DNA from: Candidatus Jettenia sp.
Lineage (GTDB): Bacteria > Planctomycetota > Brocadiia > Brocadiales > Brocadiaceae
Length of the DNA stretch: 64,000 bases
Assembly: GCA_021650895.1 (NCBI GenBank)
Contig: CP091278.1
Location: 1,393,659-1,457,658 of the forward strand
Direction: 5' to 3'
Under the pieces are notes generated by a model. That model searched no databases. It was not told where the DNA came from and worked only from the letters and a program-made list of their open reading frames with translations. A program made the translations under genes and the position numbers. Within the stretch, counting starts at the first letter, position 1, and the number at the start of each line of letters is the position of its first letter. Below, in pieces: positions 15,414 through 23,549 of this stretch.

Positions 15414-17201
15414 ATGGATTATCAAAAAATAATCGTATGTGGATTTATATTGCTTCTTACATCTTGCGTAAGCTCTCAAAAAGAATTTCACAAAGAAAAT
15501 ATTTTCGAGGAAATACAAAAAGTGGTCGTAACAAAAACAGATAATACTTTACCAGAACCGATTAAAAATTATTCTCAGGGTGTTGGATTTAAGGGCAAAG
15601 TAACGAGTTTGGATAAACCGAAAATCTTAGAAAAAAAGGTAAAAATATCGGTTTCGGGTGAGGTTGATTTCAAGGGGTTGCTTGAGATGCTTATGTCTGG
15701 CTTCAGTACTGAGTATGTGTTAAGCGGTGTTGAATCTATGCTTGTGCAAGCAAATATTGAAGGTGATTATACGCAAGAAGAAGTTAATAGATTATTGGAA
15801 GTTATCTGTCAAGTGAATGGTTGCAAAGTCATAAATGTAGGTATGCGATACGTGATAACAAAAGGTAATGAAGAAATAAATAATCTAGGGTTATCTGTAT
15901 TTTGTTATCGTTTTAAGTATATAAAAATTACTGATGCAATGCTTGAAAAGCTATCAGTAATAAATAAAGGCTCTACGGTAATATTAAATGATATGTTGAT
16001 TTATTTAGGTTCTCAAGAGGAAATAATAACAATAAAAAGTATGGTATCTGCGATTGATAAAGAGATTTTAAGCGAATATGTGGGGTTGGTAGTTATTGTA
16101 AAAGATGCAGATATGTATATATCAAAAATAAGTGAGTTTTTTACGGGGCTTGGCGTTTCTCTTGATGGTGTCGTGAGTTTCATAAAGTTAGGGAATAGTA
16201 CGGTTTTTGTGATGTCAAAGACTGAAGAGTATATAAGTAAAGTTAAAGAAGTTTCACAGGTAATTATTAATCATTTAGATGATACCGGGAAGTATACATT
16301 AAATCTTAAGTATCGTCTTGCTTCTGACGTTGTTTTATACATACAAAAGATAGATACAAAAATAAAGGTGTTTGCTGATGATATTACGAATACTATTACT
16401 GTTTATGGCTCTAGAATAGAGCTTCGGCAGGTATTAGAAATAATAAAGACTATAGATCGGAAACCATCGCAGTTATACGTTAAAGTGTATCTCATAGATG
16501 TTAAGTCAAATGGTAGTTTAGATGCAGGGGTTGAAACTGTTTTTGATGGTGGAAGTTTAAAAGTATCTAATATTACAAAGGCTGCTGCAATTGGCGGATT
16601 TGGAGTTGTGAGCGAATTGGGGAATCTGAAAACTATTTTTAATATTCTTGAAAGAAATTTTTCAGCAAGGGTTATTTCGAGACCTTCATTGTTCGTTCGT
16701 TCTGGTGAAGAAGCAAAAATAAAATTTGCGACAAGTGTTCCTTTTGTATCAAGCAAAACTATTACACCAATTGCAAGCGGTATTGTACAGAACGTTGAAT
16801 ATAGGGACGTGGGAATAATTTTAACATTAAAGGGGGTGATTATTGATAATAATGAAATATCTTTAGACGTATATGTTGAAAATTCGAGTCTCCAGGCTCG
16901 GGCGGGTGTTGAAGAAAATCCTATTTTCGCAACGGATTCAGTATCGACAAAATTTTTAGTCTCTAACAAAGAAGTAGCGATATTGGGCGGTATAAAATTA
17001 TCACAGAAAGATTTATTAACAAGAGGTATACCTGTTTTGAATAGGATGCGGTATGTAGGTGCGTTGTTTGGCTTTCAGAATCATAATAGGGATAAGAGGG
17101 AAATGATTGTTTGTCTTTGTCCGCAAATAATGGACAGCAGGAATATGGATGAATTAGGGATAAGGATATTAAATCAATATAAGGACTATTTGAATAATTA
17201 G
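15414..17201 (+). CDS. Phage secretin (pIV-like outer-membrane pore)
   Basis: 595 residues with a lipoprotein signal (lipobox LTSC, Cys18), N-terminal ring-forming domains (about 80-340) and a C-terminal secretin barrel. The barrel contains RPSLFVRSGEEAKIKFATSV, NVEYRDVGIILTL, EVAILGGI and the classic GIPVLNRMRYVGALF. It forms the pore through which the filament leaves. Many inoviruses borrow the host secretin, but this one has its own. The following gene begins 14 bases downstream. Confidence 0.9.
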   Translation: MDYQKIIVCGFILLLTSCVSSQKEFHKENIFEEIQKVVVTKTDNTLPEPIKNYSQGVGFKGKVTSLDKPKILEKKVKISVSGEVDFKGLLEMLMSGFSTEYVLSGVESMLVQANIEGDYTQEEVNRLLEVICQVNGCKVINVGMRYVITKGNEEINNLGLSVFCYRFKYIKITDAMLEKLSVINKGSTVILNDMLIYLGSQEEIITIKSMVSAIDKEILSEYVGLVVIVKDADMYISKISEFFTGLGVSLDGVVSFIKLGNSTVFVMSKTEEYISKVKEVSQVIINHLDDTGKYTLNLKYRLASDVVLYIQKIDTKIKVFADDITNTITVYGSRIELRQVLEIIKTIDRKPSQLYVKVYLIDVKSNGSLDAGVETVFDGGSLKVSNITKAAAIGGFGVVSELGNLKTIFNILERNFSARVISRPSLFVRSGEEAKIKFATSVPFVSSKTITPIASGIVQNVEYRDVGIILTLKGVIIDNNEISLDVYVENSSLQARAGVEENPIFATDSVSTKFLVSNKEVAILGGIKLSQKDLLTRGIPVLNRMRYVGALFGFQNHNRDKREMIVCLCPQIMDSRNMDELGIRILNQYKDYLNN

Positions 17202-17214
17202 AAAGGGGTGTTAC

Positions 17215-17508
17215 ATGTATTACGTATCAGGTGAAGTTATTAATTATTTTTCTACGGATGAAACAAAAGGCAAAGATGGTAAGGTGTACCCGGCCTCAGA
17301 TCGGTTGCAGATATTGGGCGAGGTAGAAACGAAAAGCGGTGATGTTAAGAAGGAATTGATAACCTTTGTCGTTCCGGTTCATTGGAAAGCTCGTATTAAG
17401 GAAATTATAGGGAAAAAAGTGTTTTTCCCTGTTCAATTATATGTTTCGGAAAGCCGTATTTCTCCATTTATTGGCAGTTCTGCTGCTTTTCCTAAGGTGG
17501 CGGCATAA
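17215..17508 (+). CDS. Candidate single-stranded DNA-binding protein (gpV-like)
   Basis: 97 residues (MYYVSGEVINYFSTDETKGK ... ISPFIGSSAAFPKVAA), beta-rich and of OB-fold size. I see no diagnostic motif. The role is inferred from size and from the position among phage structural genes. AAAGGGG lies before the ATG. Its stop overlaps the next start (TAATG). Confidence 0.5.
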   Translation: MYYVSGEVINYFSTDETKGKDGKVYPASDRLQILGEVETKSGDVKKELITFVVPVHWKARIKEIIGKKVFFPVQLYVSESRISPFIGSSAAFPKVAA

Positions 17509-17729
17509 TGAAGAAATTTGTATTGTTTCTTGCGGTTTTTATGTTGTGTATAGCGATTTGTAAAAATAGCTATGCTGAAACAATATCTTTAGGTGGTGTA
17601 TGGTCTTTTGATGTGGTTCAGCTTCTCGCAAATGAACCACAGTTTAATTACTTTTTTACTCTGTTACTTGCAATCGGTCTTATGTGTGTACCGATTGCGG
17701 TGATAACAAGATTAATTTCAAAATCGTGA
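17508..17729 (+). CDS. Small membrane coat-protein candidate with signal peptide
   Basis: 73 residues: signal peptide MKKFVLFLAVFMLCIAICKN ending NSYA, a short mature N-terminus, then one transmembrane helix (YFFTLLLAIGLMCVPIAVIT) and a basic end RLISKS. Starts within the previous stop. The layout fits a minor virion protein stored in the inner membrane. Confidence 0.65.
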   Translation: MKKFVLFLAVFMLCIAICKNSYAETISLGGVWSFDVVQLLANEPQFNYFFTLLLAIGLMCVPIAVITRLISKS

Positions 17730-17736
17730 TAAAAAA

Positions 17737-17829
17737 ATGGATGCACAATTAATTCATGATTTGTTGATGGGTGCTGCTGGTGTGATCGGCGGTTTCCTTG
17801 TAGTGTTCTCAATCTTGAGCAATATTTAG
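17737..17829 (+). CDS. Tiny pVII/pIX-like membrane peptide
   Basis: 30 residues (MDAQLIHDLLMGAAGVIGGF then LVVFSILSNI), starting 7 bases after the previous stop, with one hydrophobic helix and no signal peptide. The 32-33-residue pVII and pIX of Ff are of this kind and cap the filament end. Assignment is by size, helix and place. Confidence 0.6.
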   Translation: MDAQLIHDLLMGAAGVIGGFLVVFSILSNI

Positions 17830-17916
17830 GGCTTTCTAGAGGCTTTTAAGTGTTGATCGTGATTGATTGTGTTGTGTTTAATTAATTTAACTTATTTTGT
17901 TAAGGAGATGTAGAAA

Positions 17917-18144
17917 ATGAAAATTGTAAAAGCTGCTGTTGAGTTCGTAAAGAAGTATTATTTTACGTTGGTTCTCATGTTAGCTGTAATGTTTACTGCT
18001 GCTAAATCTAGTTTTGCTGCTCTTGATCTTACAAGCGTAACAATTGATACATCAGACGTGTTCAAGGTTGCTGCAATCGTTTTAACTGCTTTGGGTGCGA
18101 TATGGGGGATTAAATTAGTTATCGGAATGTTTAAAAATAGATAA
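17917..18144 (+). CDS. Major coat protein (pVIII-like)
   Basis: 75 residues with a long basic signal peptide ending KSSFA (cleavage near residue 34-35). The mature chain of about 40 residues is a textbook pVIII: acidic N-terminus (ALDLTSVTIDTSDVF), one hydrophobic helix (AAIVLTALGAIWGIKLVIG) and basic end MFKNR that faces DNA. AAGGAG precedes the ATG. A strong terminator follows directly, as after gene VIII in Ff. Confidence 0.87.
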   Translation: MKIVKAAVEFVKKYYFTLVLMLAVMFTAAKSSFAALDLTSVTIDTSDVFKVAAIVLTALGAIWGIKLVIGMFKNR

Positions 18145-18150
18145 TCATTG

Positions 18151-18192
18151 TAAGGGAAGGATGGGGCAACGCTCTGTCCTTCCCTTATTTTT
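18151..18192 (+). terminator. Rho-independent terminator after the major coat gene
   Basis: TAAGGGAAGGA (18151-18161) pairs with TCCTTCCCTTA (18177-18187) and is followed by a T6 tract ending at 18192. It would give abundant short coat-protein mRNA with limited read-through to the adsorption genes, the same device as the central terminator of Ff phages. Confidence 0.88.
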
Positions 18193-18204
18193 TGGGGGTA
18201 GGCT

Positions 18205-18330
18205 GTGGAAACAATAACAATTGATACGTCAAGTATAGGTTCTTATTTATTAATTAATCTGATGTTTTTGCTGGTGTATTGGGGTTTAAGGAAAGCAATT
18301 AATTACTTCAAGTATGGTAATGGATTATGA
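18205..18330 (+). CDS. Small membrane peptide (pVII/pIX-like), GTG start
   Basis: 41 residues starting at a GTG preceded by GGGGGTAGG: ETITIDTSSIGSYLLINLMF, LLVYWGLRKAINYFKYGNGL. One hydrophobic helix, then a basic tail, no signal peptide. Its TGA overlaps the next ATG (ATGA), so the two are translationally coupled. A minor coat protein by location and form. Confidence 0.62.
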   Translation: METITIDTSSIGSYLLINLMFLLVYWGLRKAINYFKYGNGL

Positions 18331-19856
18331 AAAGATATTTCTTTTTTATAATAAATAAATATTTATGTGTATTGTTATTATTATTATTGGTTTTTTTACT
18401 TGGTAGTAAATTGTATGCTGGTAACTATCAATATGCGATGGATGTTTACGATATGTGGTATGCTTATGAGAATCAATGGCGATTATATCAACCAAACAAT
18501 TATATTTGGGATTTTCGTATTGAAATAATTGAAGGGCAATATTCTACTACCTATGTTATAAGTGTTTATTATAAACATAGATTTACTGGTAATGAAGGTT
18601 CTCAGGTGTCTAGGGTGGGGATTTTTTTGGGTGGTACTAATTTAACGTGGATTAATGGTAGTTCTTATACATGTAATTGGGCTGGTTCAGTAAATAGTAA
18701 GGTTTTTACAGGTGCGTATGAAAATGGTCCCCTTTGTTTTGTTCCTCTTAATCCTAGCGGTATGGTTAATGCTGGTTATGATGCTTACTGGCCTGAGCGG
18801 GTTATTTTGTTAAATACTTCAACTGCTGATCATGTTAATGAGTGTAATAATTTAGTAGGGTTTTGGGTAAATTCAGATCCTTTGCTGTTGACTACGCTTG
18901 GTTGGGGCGAATGCACGCCTTTAATACCTTCTGAGTCTGAGGATACGTTATTGAAATGTATGGATGGTATTGATAATGACCAAGACGGTGATATTGATTG
19001 GGCAGATACAGATTGTCAAAATCTTTATGAAAATACGCTGGCAAAATGCACGGATGGTATTGATAACGATGGTGATGGTCAAATTGATTGGGATGACTTA
19101 GATTGTCAATACCTTAATGAGGATACCTTTGAAGAATGTACTGATGATATTGATAATGATGGTGACGGCTTTATTGATATGCAAGATGAAGGATGTGCAA
19201 ATTATCGCGAAGATACATATTATAAGTGCAAGGATGGTTTTGATAATGATGGTGATGGTTTCATTGATAATGATGATACAGATTGTACAGGATTTTATGT
19301 TGCTGAAATATGCGGCGATGGCTTAGACAACGACTCGGACGGCCTTATTGATTATGATGATCCTGATTGTTCTGGAGTAGGCGGTAATGAAGTTTGTGAC
19401 AATGGTGTTGATGATGATAATGACGGTCTTGTTGATAATTTCGATCCCGACTGTGATACTCAGCAAGGCGGAAATGGTACCGGTACGGTATCCAATGATG
19501 CTGGTTCGGGTACAACAAAAATGGTAGCGGAGGATGGGGATCCTGTGCCATACGGTACAGATTTGGCAGACGTGCAATATGATGATTCCGTACCGGATAA
19601 AGGTCAGATTGTTGAGGAAGATTGGGAATGGTTAGACTTGTTATTTACTTCTATTAGTTCTCATCCGATCATTGATGTAATTCAGGGTTGTGAATTAACA
19701 ACATCGGGAGAAGTTTCAAAATTATACGTAAATATTTATGATAAGAATATTGAATTTGATTTTGATTGGTTAGCACAATATTTGGATTATTTTGGTTATT
19801 TTATTGTATTGACTGCGAATATCTATGCGTTTTACATACTATATTTTAGGGGTTAA
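18327..19856 (+). CDS. pIII-like adsorption protein with calcium-type repeats
   Basis: 509 residues. A signal peptide (LLLLLLVFLLGSKLYA), an N-terminal domain of about 170 residues with paired cysteines, six D/N-rich repeats (about 209-381), a Gly/Ser/Thr linker (GGNGTGTVSNDAGSGTT), a C-terminal domain and a final transmembrane helix (YFIVLTANIYAFYILYFRG). Signal, N-domains, linker and terminal anchor are the plan of pIII, which binds the host and releases the virion. Receptor unknown; sequence gives no direct family hit. Confidence 0.8.
   Translation: MKRYFFFIINKYLCVLLLLLLVFLLGSKLYAGNYQYAMDVYDMWYAYENQWRLYQPNNYIWDFRIEIIEGQYSTTYVISVYYKHRFTGNEGSQVSRVGIFLGGTNLTWINGSSYTCNWAGSVNSKVFTGAYENGPLCFVPLNPSGMVNAGYDAYWPERVILLNTSTADHVNECNNLVGFWVNSDPLLLTTLGWGECTPLIPSESEDTLLKCMDGIDNDQDGDIDWADTDCQNLYENTLAKCTDGIDNDGDGQIDWDDLDCQYLNEDTFEECTDDIDNDGDGFIDMQDEGCANYREDTYYKCKDGFDNDGDGFIDNDDTDCTGFYVAEICGDGLDNDSDGLIDYDDPDCSGVGGNEVCDNGVDDDNDGLVDNFDPDCDTQQGGNGTGTVSNDAGSGTTKMVAEDGDPVPYGTDLADVQYDDSVPDKGQIVEEDWEWLDLLFTSISSHPIIDVIQGCELTTSGEVSKLYVNIYDKNIEFDFDWLAQYLDYFGYFIVLTANIYAFYILYFRG
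18950..19475 (+). repeat. Six tandem TSP3-like calcium-binding repeats
   Basis: Protein-level repeats with the core CxDGxDNDxDGxID ending in a second Cys, about 28 residues apart. DxDxDG loops of this type bind calcium in thrombospondin type 3 and similar extracellular repeats, and each unit has a Cys pair. Nucleotide identity between units is only partial. Confidence 0.85.
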
Positions 19857-19858
19857 AA

Positions 19859-20206
19859 ATGGCTTTCTATAATATCGGTTGGGGAATATTTAAGTTGCTC
19901 GGTAGATGGGCTTTTAAAAGCTCTGTAATGTTTACTTGCTTAAAAGGCTTTCTTACTACGGTGTTGCTGGTATATCTTCCGATTGTGATCTCAAATCAGG
20001 CAGGTAAATTTATTTCTAAATTGTCTACTGAATCACTTGATTATTTAGGTAATAATGCTTATTCAGGAATTACTAGCGTTGTATATGATATTACCGGGCT
20101 GGCTGCCTATTTTGCGAATCATTTAAGAGTTGTTGAAGCATTTGCAATCATTGTATCTGCTGTTGCAACTCGCTTTGTAATGCGGTTGATACCGTTTTTA
20201 GGGTAG
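19859..20206 (+). CDS. pVI-like minor coat protein
   Basis: 115 residues with three hydrophobic segments (near 22-44, 68-90 and 94-115) lying between pIII-like and Zot genes, exactly where gene VI stands in Ff. It starts two bases after the previous stop. Related to the DUF2523/pVI group by shape rather than by a sharp motif. Confidence 0.72.
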   Translation: MAFYNIGWGIFKLLGRWAFKSSVMFTCLKGFLTTVLLVYLPIVISNQAGKFISKLSTESLDYLGNNAYSGITSVVYDITGLAAYFANHLRVVEAFAIIVSAVATRFVMRLIPFLG

Positions 20207-20210
20207 ATAT

Positions 20211-21080
20211 ATGATAACATTGATAGAGGGTTCCATCGGTGGTGGTAAGACGTATTATGCCATAAATGATATATTGAGAAAATATTTTAAGTTTGATGAA
20301 GTAAATAATATATGGGTAAAAAATCTAGATCATGACATTGAGGTTGTAACAAATATAGATGGCTTTCACTTGGGTAAAGATCTGAATGAGGAAATTGAAA
20401 AAGCGGGCGGCGTGGATGTATTTTTCACAAAAGATTATTTGATGAAATATACTCGTGATAGGAAACACATAATTGTAATTGACGAAGCGCATGAGATATT
20501 TCATAGAAAATACTACAACCAAGAAGTATTTAATATGTGGAAATGGCATCGTCATATCGGGTTTGATGTATATTTAATAACTCAAGAATATAAAGATTTG
20601 TGCAGGGAATTGCAAGGCTTACCGGAATATCATTATTCGGCGGTAAGGAGATCGTTTTCATTGTTTGGTGCTAAAGGCGCATTCCGTTACCAATTATTAG
20701 TTGGTGGAAAAGTATTCAAAACAAAGATCGTAAAACAGGATTTAAGAGTATTCTTTGCGTATAAAAGTTCTAATATTGTACAAGAGGAACGGCCAAAAAG
20801 TGTAGTGTTTCGTTATTATATTTTTATTGGGTGTTTTATTCTAGTAGGTTTATCTATGTTTGCGTGGCTCTTGAGTTCTTTTGCTTCAAGATCAAAGGTA
20901 ATCGGTTCTGGTGATATTGCAAAGAAGGAAAATGAGGAAATACAATTTCAGGAGAATAAGTATAAAATTGTTGCGGTATCAGGTTCGTGGGTATTCCTGC
21001 AGAATGGTGATAAAGTAAAAAAAATGAGAACTGATACGGTGAAGGGTAATGTAAAAGTAGGTTCTTTTGTTCAATTATGA
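20211..21080 (+). CDS. zot: Zot/pI filamentous phage assembly ATPase
   Basis: 289 residues: Walker A GSIGGGKT (7-14), Walker B HIIVIDEAHEIF (about 86-97), then one transmembrane helix (YYIFIGCFILVGLSMFAWLL) and a short periplasmic end. This is the Zot domain of inovirus pI proteins, which drive extrusion through the inner membrane towards the secretin. The cholera toxin-like activity of CTXphi Zot should not be assumed. Starts four bases after the pVI-like stop. Confidence 0.92.
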   Translation: MITLIEGSIGGGKTYYAINDILRKYFKFDEVNNIWVKNLDHDIEVVTNIDGFHLGKDLNEEIEKAGGVDVFFTKDYLMKYTRDRKHIIVIDEAHEIFHRKYYNQEVFNMWKWHRHIGFDVYLITQEYKDLCRELQGLPEYHYSAVRRSFSLFGAKGAFRYQLLVGGKVFKTKIVKQDLRVFFAYKSSNIVQEERPKSVVFRYYIFIGCFILVGLSMFAWLLSSFASRSKVIGSGDIAKKENEEIQFQENKYKIVAVSGSWVFLQNGDKVKKMRTDTVKGNVKVGSFVQL

Positions 21081-21148
21081 GGAATTAGCAAAATACGGAG
21101 TGTAGCGAAGCTGTGCGAAAGCGGAACGGAGTATTTTGGTAATTCCTC
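21079..21148. other. Long imperfect inverted repeat between zot and integrase
   Basis: GAGGAATTAGCAAAATAC (21079-21096) faces GTATTTTGGTAATTCCTC (21131-21148), 16 of 18 paired. The ~34-base top is purine-rich (agcgaagctgtgcgaaagcgg) and can fold again. A short agcaa/ttgct stem with T7 follows at 21151-21167. Likely end of the assembly transcript; also a packaging-signal candidate. Confidence 0.6.
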
Positions 21149-21218
21149 TTAGCAATTTGCTTTTTTTAATTCTGCTATTAAAAAAATCTTAGGATTCAAA
21201 AAAAGAGAAAAAGCAAAG

Positions 21219-22232
21219 ATGGACTTCGGATTACATAAAAGAAATCGTAAATGGTATTATGACTTTTATATTAACAATGTAAGATACAGAGGTAGTACCA
21301 AAACCTCATCAAAAGAGTTGGCAATTCAATTTGCACGGAAAATATATAATGAATTATATCTTGGTAAATATGAGCTTAAAAACAATCTTAAAGTAAAACT
21401 TGCAGATATAATACAAGAGTATATTTTTCTGAATAAGAATAATTTTTGTAAAGATTGGTTGCAAACAAAACAATGGAAATTAAATAATTTTTTTAATTAC
21501 ATGACAGACCATGGAATTAGTTATCTGGATCAAATTACTGTATCACACCTTGAGCATTATAAAGCACATCTACTTGAGTTTCGTAAACCTCATACAGTTA
21601 AAAATACAATTACAATAATTAGTACACTTTTAAATTTTGCTGTTAATCTTGGATATATTAATAATAATCCAGCTAAAAAGTTAAATCCTATTCGTGGTAT
21701 TCAGAAAAATAAACAGCGTTTCTTATCAAAAGAAGAGATTTCTAAGGTATTAGATGTTACTAAAAGTACATATTTGGAAAATCTTGTCAAAGCTGCTGTT
21801 TATACTGGAATGAGACGCCGAGAATTACTTTATCTTCAATATCAAGATATCGATATTTGCAAAATGACAATTCATATTAAAAACAAACATGACTTTACAA
21901 TAAAATCAAAGGGAGAACGTATATTACCACTTCATAAAAGCTTAGAACCTATTTTTAATGTTATAAACAATAATGAATATTGTTTCAAGAAAGATGGCAA
22001 GATTATCCATGAAGACAGAGCAAGTAGAGACTTTATTAAACTTGTCGAGAAAATTGGATTAATAGATATAGGTTTACATACATTAAGACATACTTTTATT
22101 AGTCAATGCTTAATGGCAGGAATATCTATTTGGGAGGTTGCAAAATGGGTTGGACATAGTACGGCATACATGACGGAACTTTATGGACATCTTTGTCCGG
22201 GGCGTAGGGAAATAGATAAATTAGATATTTAA
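21219..22232 (+). CDS. int: Prophage tyrosine integrase
   Basis: 337 residues with an N-terminal arm/SAM-like domain (to about 165) and a catalytic domain: Arg in AAVYTGMRRRELLYL, HTLRHTFISQCL (H-x-x-R), GHSTAYMTELYGHL with the nucleophilic Tyr. It ends 87 bases from the right attachment repeat and reads toward the tRNA. It inserts the phage into tRNA-Gly; the excisionase candidate is at 13232. Confidence 0.92.
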   Translation: MDFGLHKRNRKWYYDFYINNVRYRGSTKTSSKELAIQFARKIYNELYLGKYELKNNLKVKLADIIQEYIFLNKNNFCKDWLQTKQWKLNNFFNYMTDHGISYLDQITVSHLEHYKAHLLEFRKPHTVKNTITIISTLLNFAVNLGYINNNPAKKLNPIRGIQKNKQRFLSKEEISKVLDVTKSTYLENLVKAAVYTGMRRRELLYLQYQDIDICKMTIHIKNKHDFTIKSKGERILPLHKSLEPIFNVINNNEYCFKKDGKIIHEDRASRDFIKLVEKIGLIDIGLHTLRHTFISQCLMAGISIWEVAKWVGHSTAYMTELYGHLCPGRREIDKLDI

Positions 22233-22319
22233 GTTACAGTATTTACATAATAAGGTACTCTTAGACACAATTTAGACACATTAATAATTTTTTAATTTAC
22301 AGCATTTACCTGGAATCCT

Positions 22320-22379
22320 TTTATTTTAGAATGGAGCGGGCGAGGGGAATCGAACCCCCATACCTAGCTTGGGAAGCTA
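22320..22379. repeat. attR, right attachment repeat
   Basis: The copy of the 60-base repeat within the intact tRNA-Gly gene. Strand exchange must have occurred within it, probably in the anticodon region near its inner edge. The leftmost 12 bases lie outside the tRNA. Confidence 0.93.
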
Positions 22380-22405
22380 GTATTCTACCACTGAATTACG
22401 CCCGC
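22332..22405 (-). tRNA. tRNA-Gly (anticodon CCC)
   Basis: The minus strand folds as a cloverleaf: acceptor GCGGGCG with CGCCCGC, D arm ATTC-AGTGGTA-GAAT, anticodon stem CTAGC/GCTAG with loop TTCCCAA, T arm GGGGG-TTCGATT-CCCCT, and encoded CCA. The anticodon CCC is at 22371-22373 on the plus strand. It reads GGG codons. It starts one base after the stop of the upstream radical SAM gene, so the two may be one transcript. Confidence 0.95.
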
Positions 22406-22406
22406 A

Positions 22407-23459
22407 TTATATGTTTATGGTATGTAATTTTGGCTTTTTTGAATCTTGCCCCTGTATATGTAAAACAGGCGCCGAGGTTAAATGATTGGTTCTTACCGGT
22501 ACCTCACTCTTATACAAACAGCCCTGATATGATCTCCGATGTTCCAGTTCCCGGCTTATCCCTGAGGTAATCTCTGATTTACTAGCCTTCCATACCGGCG
22601 ATATAAGAAAATCGCCATGCGTATCACCTACGAGCCTCTGGACTGTGACATCTGATGGAATATACTCCAGAAAGTCTGCAGCAAGTTGAATATACGTGTT
22701 CATATCCAATGTTTGTATCTTACCTTCAAAATATTCTTTAGCTAGCGCAGTATTTTTCGCTACATATAAATGATGAAGTTTTATGCCTTGTATATCCAAT
22801 CCAGCAACAGCCTTTGCTGTCTCTATCATATCTTCCCTTGTTTCGCCAGGCAGTCCTAAGATAACATGAACGCATATGCGGATGCAAGTTTTTTTTGTAC
22901 AATTTATGGCGTTGAGAAATGTGCGGTAGTCATGCCCCCTGTTCATACGCCTTAAGGTTGTATCATGTATGGATTGAAGTCCGTATTCAATCCATACATG
23001 ATAGTTTTCTGTATAGCCGTTAATAAGGTCTATGATATCATCCGTTATGCAATCGGGCCGCGTACCGATAGAAATCCCAATAACATCCTTATCCGCTAAC
23101 GCCTCCTCATAACATGATCTCAAAGTTTCAACATCTGCATAGGTATTGGTAAAGGACTGGAAATAAGCGATAAATTTTTCAGCACCGTATCTCTGCTTAT
23201 GAAACGCCTTGCCTTTCTTGATTTGTTCTTTTATGGAAAGATAAGGTCCTTTGACATTCGGACTAAAGCTCTCATTGGCACAATAGGTACACCCGCCCAC
23301 ACCAACACGTCCATCACGATTGGGACACGTAAAACCGGCATGGAGCGATATCTTGTGTACTTTATAGGGGAACTGCTCTTTTAGATATTCACGAAAAGGG
23401 AAAAATCGGTATTTTAACAGATATGGGCTTTGCTGAAATGATACAGAAAAATTTCTCAT
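22407..23459 (-). CDS. Radical SAM protein, TIGR01212/YhcC type
   Basis: 350 residues. The iron-sulfur site reads GFTCPNRDGRVGVGGCTYC (Cys45, Cys57, Cys60), with IGTRPDCITDDI, VWIEYGLQSIHD and HVILGLPGETREDM following, all characteristic of YhcC. The wide first spacing is normal for this family. Biochemical role undefined; Elp3-like fold. Directly upstream of the tRNA-Gly. Confidence 0.88.
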   Translation of the reverse strand: MRNFSVSFQQSPYLLKYRFFPFREYLKEQFPYKVHKISLHAGFTCPNRDGRVGVGGCTYCANESFSPNVKGPYLSIKEQIKKGKAFHKQRYGAEKFIAYFQSFTNTYADVETLRSCYEEALADKDVIGISIGTRPDCITDDIIDLINGYTENYHVWIEYGLQSIHDTTLRRMNRGHDYRTFLNAINCTKKTCIRICVHVILGLPGETREDMIETAKAVAGLDIQGIKLHHLYVAKNTALAKEYFEGKIQTLDMNTYIQLAADFLEYIPSDVTVQRLVGDTHGDFLISPVWKASKSEITSGISRELEHRRSYQGCLYKSEVPVRTNHLTSAPVLHIQGQDSKKPKLHTINI

Positions 23460-23549
23460 AAAGTTACTGTAACAAGAATAGTAAAAATTATCAAATACAA
23501 AACGACAAGAAACGGACCCATAAAATTTACGGAAAAGCTATTCCTAATC

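Larger units (their letters stand above)
11016..22379. mobile_element. Inovirus-type prophage in tRNA-Gly
   Basis: About 11.3 kb bounded by an exact 60-bp direct repeat (11016-11075 and 22320-22379) that covers the 3' half of a tRNA-Gly gene. It contains a tyrosine integrase next to the intact tRNA, an S24 repressor, a Rep_trans initiator, a secretin, tiny coat proteins with a pVIII-like major coat protein, a pIII-like adsorption protein, a pVI-like protein and a Zot/pI ATPase in the order known for filamentous phages. No capsid, tail, terminase or lysis gene is present. All essential genes look open. Active excision is not shown by sequence. Confidence 0.9.

Noticed and set aside
20211..21080. 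Zot as a host-acting toxin
   Set aside because: The Zot domain is the universal pI assembly ATPase of filamentous phages; nothing here indicates a released toxin fragment.
11016..22379. Integrative conjugative element or small plasmid
   Set aside because: No relaxase, coupling protein or mating-pair genes; the coat, pIII-like, pVI-like and Zot genes define a filamentous phage.
22331..22570. Open frame beginning MERARGIEPPYLAWEA
   Set aside because: It is the antisense reading of the tRNA-Gly gene and the end of the radical SAM gene, a well-known false call at tRNA genes.
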